Assembly (NCBI GenBank): GCA_963696665.1
Contig: CAVOLE010000024.1
Location: forward strand, 1 to 64,000
Direction of reading: 5' to 3'
DNA from: Roseiarcus sp963696665
Lineage (GTDB): Bacteria > Pseudomonadota > Alphaproteobacteria > Rhizobiales > Beijerinckiaceae
Length of the DNA stretch: 64,000 nt
Shown: positions 16,802 through 25,768 of the stretch, piece after piece
Layout: the number at the start of each line of letters is the position of its first letter
Numbering within the stretch: the first letter of the stretch is position 1
The notes under the pieces: model-generated
Told to the model about the DNA's origin: nothing
Database searches by the model: none
What the model saw: only the letters and a program-made list of their open reading frames with translations
Made by a program: the position numbers and the translations under genes

Positions 16802-18034
16802 GTGACAACTGCGCCGACATATGCTGACGCCTCCGCGACGAGCCGTCGCGCCGTGGGGACAGCGACGCTTGGCATACTCATCGCGCTCAGCGCCTCGCAC
16901 ATGCTCAACGACATAATGCAGTCGCTCGCGTCGGCGCTCTATCCGGTCTTCCGTCAGCGCTTCGCGCTGAGCTTTTTCCAAGTCGGCGTCATCACCTTCG
17001 TCTTCCAGCTCACCGCCTCATTTCTTCAACCGGTGATCGGCATGAGCCTGGACAAACGGCCGCTGAATTTCATCCTGCCGGCAGGGATGGCTTTTACGCT
17101 GTTCGGCCTGGTGCTGCTGGCTTTCGCCGGCTCCTACCTAGGGATCCTGCTGTCAGTGGCGTTTGTCGGGATCGGCAGCGCCGTGTTCCATCCGGAGGCG
17201 TCGCGCGTCGCCCGCGCGGCGTCGGGCGGCCGGCACGGCTTCGCGCAAAGCCTGTTTCAGGTCGGCGGGAACTTCGGACAGTCGCTGGGCCCCCTGCTTG
17301 CGGCTTTCATCGTGGTCCCTTTCGGCCAGCATTCGGTGCTGATCTTCACGGCGCTGGCGTTGGCGGCGGTCGTGATTCTGACTGGCGTCAGCCGATGGTA
17401 CGCCGCGATTCGCGCGGAGCGCCGCAAGGCGACCGCGGCGACGGGCGCGGCCCATCCGCGCCGCGTCGTGCAGCGCACGCTTTTTGTGCTGATCGTGATG
17501 CTGTTCTCGAAGGTTCTCTATCTCTCGAGCCTCAACAGCTATTACACTTTCTACCTGATCCAGACTTTTGGCGTGTCGATTCAAGGCTCGCAGGTGCTGC
17601 TGTTCGTCTTCCTCGCCTCCGTCGCCGCAGGCACGTTCCTCGGCGGCCCGCTGGTCGATCGGTTCGGCGCGAAATTTGTGATCTGGGGTTCGATCCTTGG
17701 CGTTCTGCCCTTCACCCTGCTCTTGCCCCATCTCGGGCTTGTGGGCACGGTGATCAATTCGATCGCGATCGGCCTCATTATTTCATCAGCCTTCTCGGCG
17801 ATGATCGTCTATGCGCAGGAATTGACCCCCGGCAATGTCGGAGCAGTGGCCGGATTGTTCTTCGGCCTCAGCTTCGGCCTCGGCGGCGTCGGCGCGGCGG
17901 CTCTAGGCATGCTGGCCGACAAGACGAGCCTCACTTTCGTCTATCACGTCTGCGCCTTCCTGCCGGCGGTGGGCCTCCTGGGCGGCTTCCTGCCGTCCGC
18001 CCCGGGCAAGGCGGTCATGACGAAGGCGGCCTGA
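16802..18034 (+). CDS. MFS efflux transporter, fosmidomycin-resistance (Fsr) type
   Basis: A 410-residue inner-membrane proton-driven exporter with about twelve hydrophobic segments. Fsr-like features include LSASHMLNDIMQSLASALYP near the N-terminus, QLTASFLQPVIGMSLDKRP and GIGSAVFHPEASRVARAASG. Fsr-family members export fosmidomycin and other compounds in E. coli; the substrate here is unknown. I chose the GTG at 16802 with GGGGACGAG upstream rather than a TTG 45 bases earlier. A terminator-like hairpin lies just before the gene. Confidence 0.88.
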   Translation: MTTAPTYADASATSRRAVGTATLGILIALSASHMLNDIMQSLASALYPVFRQRFALSFFQVGVITFVFQLTASFLQPVIGMSLDKRPLNFILPAGMAFTLFGLVLLAFAGSYLGILLSVAFVGIGSAVFHPEASRVARAASGGRHGFAQSLFQVGGNFGQSLGPLLAAFIVVPFGQHSVLIFTALALAAVVILTGVSRWYAAIRAERRKATAATGAAHPRRVVQRTLFVLIVMLFSKVLYLSSLNSYYTFYLIQTFGVSIQGSQVLLFVFLASVAAGTFLGGPLVDRFGAKFVIWGSILGVLPFTLLLPHLGLVGTVINSIAIGLIISSAFSAMIVYAQELTPGNVGAVAGLFFGLSFGLGGVGAAALGMLADKTSLTFVYHVCAFLPAVGLLGGFLPSAPGKAVMTKAA

Positions 18035-18161
18035 GGCGCGGGCGTTAGGCGCCCCACCCTTTCAGGAAAGCCAGCGCGAAACCATCAGGATCGGGCACGG
18101 AATTTGCTCGGCCCCAAAGCTGCGCGACGAGCGATGCTTAGACCTGCCTGATGGAGACAAT

Positions 18162-19142
18162 GTGCTTCTCGACGTTCCGGTGATCGATATCGCCCCGTTT
18201 CGCAGCGGCGGCGCGGCGGCGCGCCGGGCCGTCGCCGACGAGGTTGGCCGCGCCGTCAACGACATCGGCTTTCTGGTCATTACCGGCCACGGGATCGATC
18301 CGGATCTGGCAGCCGAGGTGCAGGCGGTCTCCAAAGCGTTCTTCGATCTGCCGGAGGACGAAAAGCGGAAAGTCCTGCGCCCCGCGCCGGACGTGACGCG
18401 GGGCTATATCCCTCTCGAAGCCGAGAGCGTCGGCCGAAGCCAGGGCGTGGATGCGCCGGGCGACCTGAACGAGAGCCTGATGATCGGGCCAGTCGACGTG
18501 TCGGAGGACCCCTATTACACGGCGCCGGAAGCGGGCCGCCACTTCCATCCGAATCTATGGCCGCGCCGGCCGGAGGCGCTGCGGCCGGCTTACGAAGCCT
18601 ATTTCCGCGCGATGGGCAGGCTGGCCGAGGACCTCATGGCGATGTTCGCGCTGGCGCTCGATCTGCCCGAGCCGTTCTTCGCAGACAAGATCGACCGCCA
18701 CATCAGCCGGCTGCGCGTGCGCAACTATCCTGCGCCGACCGCGCCGCCAAAGCCGGGGCAATTGCGCGCCGGCGCGCATTGCGACTATGGCTCGTTGACG
18801 ATCCTGCGCACGGAGGACAAGCCGGGCGGCCTGCAAGTGCTCAATCATGCGGAGGAATGGGTCGACGTTCCCGTCGCGTCCGATAGCTTCATCATCAACA
18901 TCGGCGAATTGATGGCGCGCTGGACGAATGAACGCTGGCGGGCCAACCTGCATCGCGTCGTCAATCCGCCGGCGGACAAGGCGGCGGCGAGCCGACGCCT
19001 GTCGCTCGTGTTCTTCCACAATCCGAATTACGACACGCCCGTCGCGGCTCTGCCAGGCACGACGAACGGCGAGACGCCGAAATATCCGCCCACGACCTCG
19101 GGCGAGCATTTGCAGAGGCAATTCGCCCGCACGCAGGTGTGA
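18162..19142 (+). CDS. 2-oxoglutarate/Fe(II) oxygenase, isopenicillin N synthase-like
   Basis: A 326-residue non-haem iron dioxygenase. The N-terminal DIOX_N region is seen in VPVIDIAPF and NDIGFLVITGHGID. The catalytic core supplies the iron triad HCD (GAHCDYGSLTIL, near residue 206) and the distal His (WRANLHRVVNP, near 267), with the 2-oxoglutarate-binding RLS (SRRLSLVFF). The substrate cannot be told from sequence. GTG start at 18162 with GGAG eight bases upstream. Confidence 0.88.
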   Translation: MLLDVPVIDIAPFRSGGAAARRAVADEVGRAVNDIGFLVITGHGIDPDLAAEVQAVSKAFFDLPEDEKRKVLRPAPDVTRGYIPLEAESVGRSQGVDAPGDLNESLMIGPVDVSEDPYYTAPEAGRHFHPNLWPRRPEALRPAYEAYFRAMGRLAEDLMAMFALALDLPEPFFADKIDRHISRLRVRNYPAPTAPPKPGQLRAGAHCDYGSLTILRTEDKPGGLQVLNHAEEWVDVPVASDSFIINIGELMARWTNERWRANLHRVVNPPADKAAASRRLSLVFFHNPNYDTPVAALPGTTNGETPKYPPTTSGEHLQRQFARTQV

Positions 19143-19232
19143 ATGACGGCGGCCGCTTTCCGCGGCCCGCTGATCCTCAGAGCGGCAAGGCGAGACCCGC
19201 CGCCACGCTGGCGCCGCAATCGCGGCGCTTCG

Positions 19233-19254
19233 TGAGAATGAACGTTCATTCTCA
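19233..19254 (+). promoter_or_regulatory. Perfect 22-bp palindrome, TetR-type operator
   Basis: TGAGAATGAAC is followed directly by its exact inverse complement, giving a 22-bp palindrome that ends 11 bases before the tetR-like start codon. AcrR/TetR repressors of RND operons bind sites of just this form (GAATGA-N-TCATTC), so the site should repress the regulator and the efflux genes that follow. Confidence 0.85.
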
Positions 19255-19265
19255 TTGGCTCGCCC

Positions 19266-19916
19266 ATGTCGTTGACCGCCCCATCCGTCGGGCGCCGCAC
19301 CGCCGAAGCCGAGCGCCGCCTTCAAATCCTCGAGGCGGCCGAGCGCGCCTTCGTTCGCCACGGCTTTCACGCAACGACAATGCAGCATGTCGCCGACGAA
19401 GTCGGCATGAGCGCGGGCAATCTCTACCGCTATTTCCCATCCAAGGAAGCGATCGTCGAGGGTCTGTGCGGGCTTGATCAGGCGGAGCGCGCCCAGGCTT
19501 TCGCCGAGTTGATGGCGGACCACCGTCAGATCCTGCAGGCGCTTTGCGACGCCTTGCGACGGCACGTGCTCGCCAAGCCGCCGGAGAAAGCGCGGCTGCT
19601 GGTCGAGATCTGGTCGGAAGCCGGCCGCAATCCCCGCGTGGCCGCGATGATCGCAGCGATCGACGCCGACGTGCTTGCAGGCCTGGAGAAACTCATTGAA
19701 GCGGCGAAAGCGGCTGGAGCGGCCTCGCCCCGGCTCGATTCCCGTTTCGGCGCGCGGTTCTTCCTCACCTTCGTCGCCGGCCTGTTCAAGCGCATGGCGA
19801 TCGAAGGCGATTTTGACCCCGAAGCTGAGACGCCGATGGCGGTCGGCGTCTTGAAGGCGCTGCTGGCCGGGGCGCTGTCCCCCGATCCGGCCGCGTCCGG
19901 CGCGGGGCCCCGCTGA
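19266..19916 (+). CDS. TetR/AcrR family repressor of the efflux operon
   Basis: A 216-residue regulator. The N-terminal helix-turn-helix reads RLQILEAAERAFVRHGFHAT then MSAGNLYRYFPSKEAIVEGL (residues about 20-66). The C-terminal ligand-binding domain is all-helical. Its stop codon overlaps the start of the adaptor gene (TGATG), and a perfect palindrome lies just upstream, so it most likely represses its own operon and responds to an exported compound. Confidence 0.92.
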   Translation: MSLTAPSVGRRTAEAERRLQILEAAERAFVRHGFHATTMQHVADEVGMSAGNLYRYFPSKEAIVEGLCGLDQAERAQAFAELMADHRQILQALCDALRRHVLAKPPEKARLLVEIWSEAGRNPRVAAMIAAIDADVLAGLEKLIEAAKAAGAASPRLDSRFGARFFLTFVAGLFKRMAIEGDFDPEAETPMAVGVLKALLAGALSPDPAASGAGPR

Positions 19917-21166
19917 TGCGACGGACCCTGATCATCCTCGCCGCGGCCGCGCTCGGCGGCGTCTGGGCGGCGAGCGCAGTCGCGCCATGCGCTCTGCCCC
20001 GCGCGCTCATGGACAAATTCGCAGCCGGCAAAGTAGCCGCCTGTCCCGGGTCGGCCGCAGCCGCGGCGGAAACGCCGCGCGTCGTCGAGCCGCCGGCGGT
20101 CACGGTCGTTCCGGCGGTCAAGCGCGAGTTTGTCGATCGCCTGTTCGTCTCGGGCACGCTGGTTGCGCGCGAGGAATCGCAGGTGGCCGCGCGAATCGAC
20201 GGACTCGCGATCGTCGAACTCGACGCCGAGGATGGCGACCGGGTGAAGGCGGGTCAGGTGCTCGCCCGCCTCGATCGCAGCCAACTCGACGCGCTCCTGG
20301 CGGAGAACGATGCGGCGACCAAGCGCGCCGACGCGGCGATCGATCAGGCGAAGAGCCTGATCGATCAGTCTCAGGCGCAAGTGCAATTCGCGACCGCCGA
20401 TTTCGATCGCGCGCATAAGCTTGAGGCGGGAGTCATGGCCGCTTCCACCGTCGAGCAACGCGAGATGGCGATGAAGACGGCGCAGGCTCAGCTTGCCGCC
20501 GCCCAGTTTGCGCTTGGCGTCGCCGAGGCCGACCGCAAGAGCCGCGACGCGGAGCGGCAGGAGCTTGAGGTGCGCATCGACCGGACGGAGGTGAAGGCGC
20601 CTGTGGCCGGGATCGTCAGCCGCCGCTCGGCCAGGCTGGGGGCCTCGGCCTCCACCTCGGGCGAGCCGCTGTTTCGCATCATCGAGGACGGCGCGGTCGA
20701 CCTCGAGGCCGATGTGCCCGAGCAAGAGCTCGCTCGGCTCGCCGTCGGCATGCCGGCGGAACTGAAGTTGCCGGGCGTCGAGGGCGCGGTCTCGGGCCGC
20801 GTCCGTCTCGTGAACCAGGAAGTCGACAAGGCGAGCCGCACCGGCAAGGTCCGGATCGCGCTTGACGACGTTTCGCGCGCCCATATCGGCGCCTTCGCTT
20901 CGGGCCAGGTTGAACTCGCCCGCCGCGTGGGTGTCGGCGTTCCGGCGACGGCCTTGGAGCGGGACGGCGATGAGGCGCGCCTCGATGTCGTGCGCGACGG
21001 CAAGGTCGAGGTGCGGCAGGTGAAGGCGGGGGTCACCGACGGCGGCTGGGTGGAAATCCAGGCGGGCCTCGCCAATGGCGAGAGCGTGGTCGAACGCGCC
21101 GCCGCTTTCTTGCGCGCAGGCGACCGGGTGCGCCCGACGCCCGAAGCGACCGCAGCCAACGGCTAA
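19916..21166 (+). CDS. RND efflux periplasmic adaptor (MFP/HlyD family)
   Basis: The 416-residue membrane fusion protein links the inner-membrane pump to an outer-membrane channel. It has an N-terminal membrane anchor (LIILAAAALGGVWAAS), the lipoyl half-motif RIDGLAIVELDAEDGDRVKA, a long coiled-coil hairpin (about residues 115-215) and beta-barrel VKAPVAGIVSRRSARLGA. A CPGSAAAAAE stretch follows the anchor. It overlaps tetR by one base and precedes the RND gene by 13 bases. No outer-membrane TolC-type gene is present in the operon. Confidence 0.93.
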   Translation: MRRTLIILAAAALGGVWAASAVAPCALPRALMDKFAAGKVAACPGSAAAAAETPRVVEPPAVTVVPAVKREFVDRLFVSGTLVAREESQVAARIDGLAIVELDAEDGDRVKAGQVLARLDRSQLDALLAENDAATKRADAAIDQAKSLIDQSQAQVQFATADFDRAHKLEAGVMAASTVEQREMAMKTAQAQLAAAQFALGVAEADRKSRDAERQELEVRIDRTEVKAPVAGIVSRRSARLGASASTSGEPLFRIIEDGAVDLEADVPEQELARLAVGMPAELKLPGVEGAVSGRVRLVNQEVDKASRTGKVRIALDDVSRAHIGAFASGQVELARRVGVGVPATALERDGDEARLDVVRDGKVEVRQVKAGVTDGGWVEIQAGLANGESVVERAAAFLRAGDRVRPTPEATAANG

Positions 21167-21179
21167 GGGGCCACGCCAG

Positions 21180-24100
21180 ATGCGCCTCAACGTCTCCGCC
21201 TGGTCGATCCGCAAGCCAATCCCCGCGATCGTCGCCTTCGCGGTCTTGACGATCCTCGGCGTCATCAGCTTCCGGACGATGTCGATCACCCGGTTTCCGA
21301 ACATCGACATTCCGATCGTTCAGGTGCTCATCACCCAGTCGGGCGCCGCGCCGTCCGAGCTCGAGTCGCAGGTCACCAAGAAGGTCGAGGACGCGGTCGC
21401 AAGCGTCAACGGCGTCTGGCACATCGTATCGACCGTCACCGACGGATCGTCCTCGACGATCGTCCAATTCACGGTCGGATCGGTCGACATCGACCGCGCG
21501 CTCAACGACGTGAAAGATCAGATCGCCAAGATCCGCACCGATCTGCCTAGGACGATCGACGAGCCCGTCATCAGCCGCGTCGATGTCGAAGGCTTGCCGA
21601 TCGTGACTTACGCCGCCTCCGCGCCGGGGCTTTCGGTCGAGCAATTGTCATGGTTCATCGACGACGCGGTCGCGCGCGACTTGCAAAGCATCCACGGCGT
21701 CGGCGAGGTCAAGCGCTTCGGCGGCGTCGATCGCGAGATCCGCGTCGCGCTGGACCCCGAGAAGCTGCTGGCTCTCGGCGTCACCGCGGCGACCGTCAAC
21801 GAGCAGGTGCGAGCCGACAATGTCGATCTCGGCGGCGGCCGCGGCGAGCTTGCCGGCCAGGAGCAGGCGATCCGCACGCTCGCGGGCGCGCGAAAGCTGG
21901 AAGATCTGGCCGCGCTGCCGATCGCTCTGCCGGGGGGGCGAAGGGTCCGGCTTGACGAACTCGCAACCGTCACCGACGGAGCGGCCGAGCCGCGCACATT
22001 CACCCGCTTGTTCGATGAGCCGATCGTCGCCTTTGCCGTGACCCGCGCCAAAGGCGCTAGCGACGTGACTGTCGACGCCTTGATCGAAAAGCGACTCGAG
22101 AAAATCGAGGCTGCGCATCCGGAGGTGAAATTCACCAAGGTCGACACCCAGGTCGACAGCGAGGTCGGCAATTATCATTCGACCATGGAGACGCTGATCG
22201 AGGGCGCGCTCCTCGCGATCGTCGTCGTGTTCATCTTCCTGCGCGATTTGCGCGCCACGCTCGTCACCGCCGTCGCGTTGCCGCTCTCGGTCATTCCGAG
22301 CTTCTGGGCGATGGAGGCCATCGGCTTCTCGCTCAACCTCGTGAGCCTGCTCGCCATTACGCTCGTCACCGGCATTCTGGTCGACGACGCGATCGTCGAG
22401 ATCGAGAACATCGTGCGCCATATGCGCATGGGCAAGTCGGCCTATCGCGCTTCGCTGGAGGCGGCCGACGAGATCGGGCTCGCGGTGATCGCGATCTCGC
22501 TCTCGATCGCCGCGATCTTCTCGCCCGTGAGCTTCATGGGCGGCATCGCCGGGCAATATTTCCGTCAGTTCGGCCTGACGGTGGCGATCGCGGTCATGTT
22601 CTCGCTGCTCGTCGCGCGTTTCGTCACGCCGGTGATCGCCGCCTATTTCCTGCGCGCGCCGCACGATCATGTACAAAAGGACGGCGCGGTGATGCGCTTC
22701 TATACGCGGCTCGTGCGCGCATCCGTGCGCCACCGCTGGCTCACCCTGTTCGCGGGGGCCGTCATCTTCGCGTTGTCGCTCTGGTCGACGCAATTGCTGC
22801 CGTCCGGGTTCATACCCCCAGACGACTACGGTCGGGCGCTCTTGGCGATCGAGCTGCCGCCCGGATCGCGGCTCGAGGACACCGACCGCGTGACGCGTGC
22901 GATCTCGGAGAAATTGCGCGCCATGCCCGAGGTCCGCTCGGCGCTTATCTTCGGCGGCAAGCTCCTTGGCGGCGCGGATGACGAGCCGCGCAAGGCGACG
23001 ATCATCATCAATCTCGTGCACAAGTCGAAGCGGGCGGCGTCGCAGCAGGACATGCAGCTCAAGATCGGCGCTCTCCTCGCCGATCAGCCCGACATTCGTT
23101 TCTGGTTCCTCAAGGATAACGGCCAGCGCGACCTGCAGCTCATCATCGCCGGACCCGACATCAAGGCGATCAATGACACCGCGAACCAGCTCGCGAGCGA
23201 GATGCGCTCGATCCCGATCATCGAAAATCCGATCTCGACCGCGGAGCTCGACCGGCCGGAATTGCGCGTAGTGCCGAAGCCCCAGGTCGCGGCCGACCTC
23301 GGGGTCTCGACCGAGGCTTTGTCCGACACGATCCGCGTCGCCACGCTCGGCGACATCGACGCCAATCTCGCCAAGTTCAACGCCGGAGATCGGCTGGTCC
23401 CGATCCGGGTCGAGCTCGACCAATCGGCCCGCTCCCGCCCAGGCCTGCTTGAGGATTTGCGCGTGCCTACGAGCGGGGGCTCAACGACGCCTTTGTCCGC
23501 AGTCGCGGACTTTTCGATCGCCCACGGACCGACCGCGATCAACCGCTACGATCGAACGCGGCGCGTGACGATCGAGGGCGATCTGCGCGGCGACGCGGCG
23601 CTCGGCGCCGCTGTCGCGGCGATCCACGCTTTGCCGACCGCGAAGAATCTGCCGCCAGGCGTCGAGATTCGCGAGACAGGCGACGTCGAGATCATGAGCG
23701 AAGTGTTCGCTTCCTTCGCCGCGGCGATGGGCGCGGGCCTCATGATGGTCTACGGGCTTCTCGTCCTCTTGTTCGGCAGCTTCCTGCAGCCGATCACCAT
23801 CCTGATCTCGTTGCCGCTTTCGATTGGCGGGGCGATCATCGCGCTCCTCATCACCCACAAGGCGATGTCGATGCCGGTGGTGATCGGCATCCTGATGCTG
23901 ATGGGCATCGTCACAAAGAACGCCATCATGCTGGTCGACTTCGCTGTCGAGGAGATCGGCCGCGGCACGCCGCGCACCCAGGCTCTGGTCGAAGCGGGCC
24001 GCAAGCGCGCGCGGCCGATCGTGATGACGACGATCGCGATGGCGGCCGGCATGTTCCCATCGGCCTTAGGCTTGGGCGACGGCGGCGGCTTCCGCTCGCC

Positions 24101-24326
24101 GATGGCGATTGCGGTGATCGGCGGCCTCATCATGTCGACAATGCTGTCGCTCGTTTTCGTCCCCGCGGTGTTCACGGTGCTCGACGATGCCGGGCGATTT
24201 ACCTGGCGCCTGTTCAGCCGCTTCGTCGGCGATTCCGAGGAGCCGCAGGCGCCCGCGCGCGCCGGGCCTTCGCAGGCCCCGATCAGGCCGCGCCCCGCCT
24301 CCGAGGTTTCCGTCGCGGCGGAGTGA
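21180..24326 (+). CDS. RND multidrug efflux permease (AcrB/HAE-1 type)
   Basis: A 1048-residue proton-driven inner-membrane exporter. Twelve membrane segments and two large periplasmic loops are evident; TM1 begins SIRKPIPAIVAFAVLTIL. The essential TM4 acidic pair lies in TGILVDDAIVEIENIVRH, and the second half repeats the pattern (GIVTKNAIMLVDFAVEE). The ATG at 21180 follows the adaptor; the earlier open frame overlaps it and is not homologous. Substrate unknown. Confidence 0.95.
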   Translation: MRLNVSAWSIRKPIPAIVAFAVLTILGVISFRTMSITRFPNIDIPIVQVLITQSGAAPSELESQVTKKVEDAVASVNGVWHIVSTVTDGSSSTIVQFTVGSVDIDRALNDVKDQIAKIRTDLPRTIDEPVISRVDVEGLPIVTYAASAPGLSVEQLSWFIDDAVARDLQSIHGVGEVKRFGGVDREIRVALDPEKLLALGVTAATVNEQVRADNVDLGGGRGELAGQEQAIRTLAGARKLEDLAALPIALPGGRRVRLDELATVTDGAAEPRTFTRLFDEPIVAFAVTRAKGASDVTVDALIEKRLEKIEAAHPEVKFTKVDTQVDSEVGNYHSTMETLIEGALLAIVVVFIFLRDLRATLVTAVALPLSVIPSFWAMEAIGFSLNLVSLLAITLVTGILVDDAIVEIENIVRHMRMGKSAYRASLEAADEIGLAVIAISLSIAAIFSPVSFMGGIAGQYFRQFGLTVAIAVMFSLLVARFVTPVIAAYFLRAPHDHVQKDGAVMRFYTRLVRASVRHRWLTLFAGAVIFALSLWSTQLLPSGFIPPDDYGRALLAIELPPGSRLEDTDRVTRAISEKLRAMPEVRSALIFGGKLLGGADDEPRKATIIINLVHKSKRAASQQDMQLKIGALLADQPDIRFWFLKDNGQRDLQLIIAGPDIKAINDTANQLASEMRSIPIIENPISTAELDRPELRVVPKPQVAADLGVSTEALSDTIRVATLGDIDANLAKFNAGDRLVPIRVELDQSARSRPGLLEDLRVPTSGGSTTPLSAVADFSIAHGPTAINRYDRTRRVTIEGDLRGDAALGAAVAAIHALPTAKNLPPGVEIRETGDVEIMSEVFASFAAAMGAGLMMVYGLLVLLFGSFLQPITILISLPLSIGGAIIALLITHKAMSMPVVIGILMLMGIVTKNAIMLVDFAVEEIGRGTPRTQALVEAGRKRARPIVMTTIAMAAGMFPSALGLGDGGGFRSPMAIAVIGGLIMSTMLSLVFVPAVFTVLDDAGRFTWRLFSRFVGDSEEPQAPARAGPSQAPIRPRPASEVSVAAE

Positions 24327-24736
24327 GGCCGCGCGGCACAACCTGTCGGGTGTGTGATTGGGATCACTGCGGGCGCGACCATCTTTGCTAAAGCATAAAC
24401 ATTCTCGCAAAGAAATTTAGCAGCAGGGCGCAAACGGTCACTCGGCGATCAGCCCTTGGAATCGGCGGCGGGCAGGCCTGAATGGCCAACCGAAGGGGGT
24501 TCGGAGCCCGCCGCCGCCTTTGGCGCCGCGCTTACCCAGCGAATTCTTTCAGCGTTTCGATGACCAGGTCCATCACTCCCTGCGAGTGAGGCCTGCGCCC
24601 GACGCGCCGCACTGTGACCCAAGTCACGGCACGAGATTTGCGACGACTCTATGTTGCAACTGGATGGTTGCGAAAGAGAGCCGAGCGCATGTGCAAATGC
24701 GAAATCGGCCCAAACCACCAAAAACCGGGGCTCATC
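24327..24736. other. 410-base intergenic region with two CRP-like palindromes
   Basis: No gene is convincing. Two sites fit the CRP/FNR half-site pattern TGTGA-N6-TCAC: 24353-24368 and 24613-24628. The second lies about 110 bases upstream of the small exported protein at 24737. A minus-strand run ending in ETLKEFAG and a stop near 24537 could be a gene fragment, but it is too short to name. Confidence 0.4.
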
Positions 24737-25003
24737 ATGTATTCTATTATCATTTTGGTATGCTCGACCGCGTTATCGCACGCGGATTGCCAGTCGAAGA
24801 CGGCCGTTGACGTAGTGCGTGGGCCCATTGTCGACAATCCGATGATGTGCGGATTCGATGCGCAGGCCATGATTGCCCGCACAGATCTTGTGCAAAATGA
24901 CGGTACGGAATACGTCAAGGTGGTGTGCACGCGGGCGAAGAACGCGGAGGAATGGGCGGCCGAGATCGAGGCGCGCAAGACCGCGATCCAGCGGGCCGAC
25001 TGA
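24737..25003 (+). CDS. Small exported protein, 88 aa
   Basis: Starts MYSIIILVCSTALSHA, a short signal peptide with a probable cut after SHA, leaving a mature peptide of about 72 residues with three cysteines (DCQSK, MMCGFDAQ, VVCTRAKN). I do not recognise a family. GGGG precedes the ATG; a longer frame from 24614 exists, but it would bury the signal sequence. Confidence 0.5.
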   Translation: MYSIIILVCSTALSHADCQSKTAVDVVRGPIVDNPMMCGFDAQAMIARTDLVQNDGTEYVKVVCTRAKNAEEWAAEIEARKTAIQRAD

Positions 25004-25015
25004 GCGCAGCCTTGC

Positions 25016-25762
25016 CTACACGCCGTTCCCGGCGACGGGCGCGGCGCGGCGCGGGAAGATCTGGTTGATGACGGCCGCCTGGGCCGCGTCGACCGCCAGC
25101 TTGCCGACGAAACCGTCGCGCCGCGCGGCGAGCGCCTCGGCGCGCAGCCCCTCCAAGTCGTGGATGGCAGGGAAGACCTCGTCGATTGCGGCCACGCGCG
25201 CTGACGTCGCGGCAAACAAAGTCAAGTCTCGCGCCAGGCGATAGGGCGCGAGATGGTCGCCGAGGCGGTCGCGGTCCGTTTCGGCCCCGATCTCGGCGCG
25301 CAAGGATGCGGCGCTCCACGCGATGGCCCAAAGCCGCGCGCTCGAGCCGCGATAGCTTCCCATGTTGAAGACAGACTGCGCCCGATCAGCGACGGCGATG
25401 ATGCGGGTCGCGCCATCGGCAAGCCCGACACGCGCCTCACGCACCGCGAGTTTGGCGGAAAGCTGTTGGACGCTCGCAGCCCCAAGGCTCCCCGGCATGA
25501 GGATGGCGTCGGGCGCGCCCGCCATCACGGCGTCGAGATCGGCGTCCGTCTCGCCCGAATCGAGCACATTTGCCCTGACGATACGCGCGAGGCCCCCGCC
25601 CCGCCCGGGCGTCTCCTTAAGGAACCGCGCCGCTGCCGCCCGCGCGCGCGCCCTTTCGGCAGGCGCCGCGCCAGCAAGATCGACAATGATCGCATCCGCG
25701 CCGCTCTTGAGCGCCTCGGCGAGCCGTTTCTCGTCCGCCGGCGCGATGAGGAGCGAGCGCAT
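25016..25762 (-). CDS. CitE-like HpcH/HpaI family protein lacking metal ligands
   Basis: A 248-residue TIM-barrel protein of the CoA ester lyase (CitE/Mcl) family: MRSLLIAPADEKRLAEALKS, GADAIIVDLAGAAP, RIVRANVLDSGETDADLDAV, AILMPGSLGAASV, LGDHLAPYRLARDLTLF and DGFVGKLAVDAAQAAVINQI. Family members bind Mg through an acidic residue in the LPK-x-E stretch and one in GAEDL. Here these read MPGSLGA and WSAASL, and DLED is DLAG. The protein is therefore unlikely to be a normal lyase. The MaoC gene follows six bases upstream on the same strand, so the two were probably one operon. Confidence 0.75.
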   Translation of the reverse strand: MRSLLIAPADEKRLAEALKSGADAIIVDLAGAAPAERARARAAAARFLKETPGRGGGLARIVRANVLDSGETDADLDAVMAGAPDAILMPGSLGAASVQQLSAKLAVREARVGLADGATRIIAVADRAQSVFNMGSYRGSSARLWAIAWSAASLRAEIGAETDRDRLGDHLAPYRLARDLTLFAATSARVAAIDEVFPAIHDLEGLRAEALAARRDGFVGKLAVDAAQAAVINQIFPRRAAPVAGNGV

Positions 25763-25768
25763 GGGCGC

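Noticed and set aside
18555..19565. 336-residue minus-strand frame overlapping the oxygenase and tetR genes
   Set aside because: Spans two good plus-strand genes and their operator; no family signature.
21648..23423. 591-residue minus-strand frame opposite the RND gene
   Set aside because: A charged, repetitive Arg/Asp-rich translation of the opposite strand of an intact transporter gene; typical high-GC shadow.
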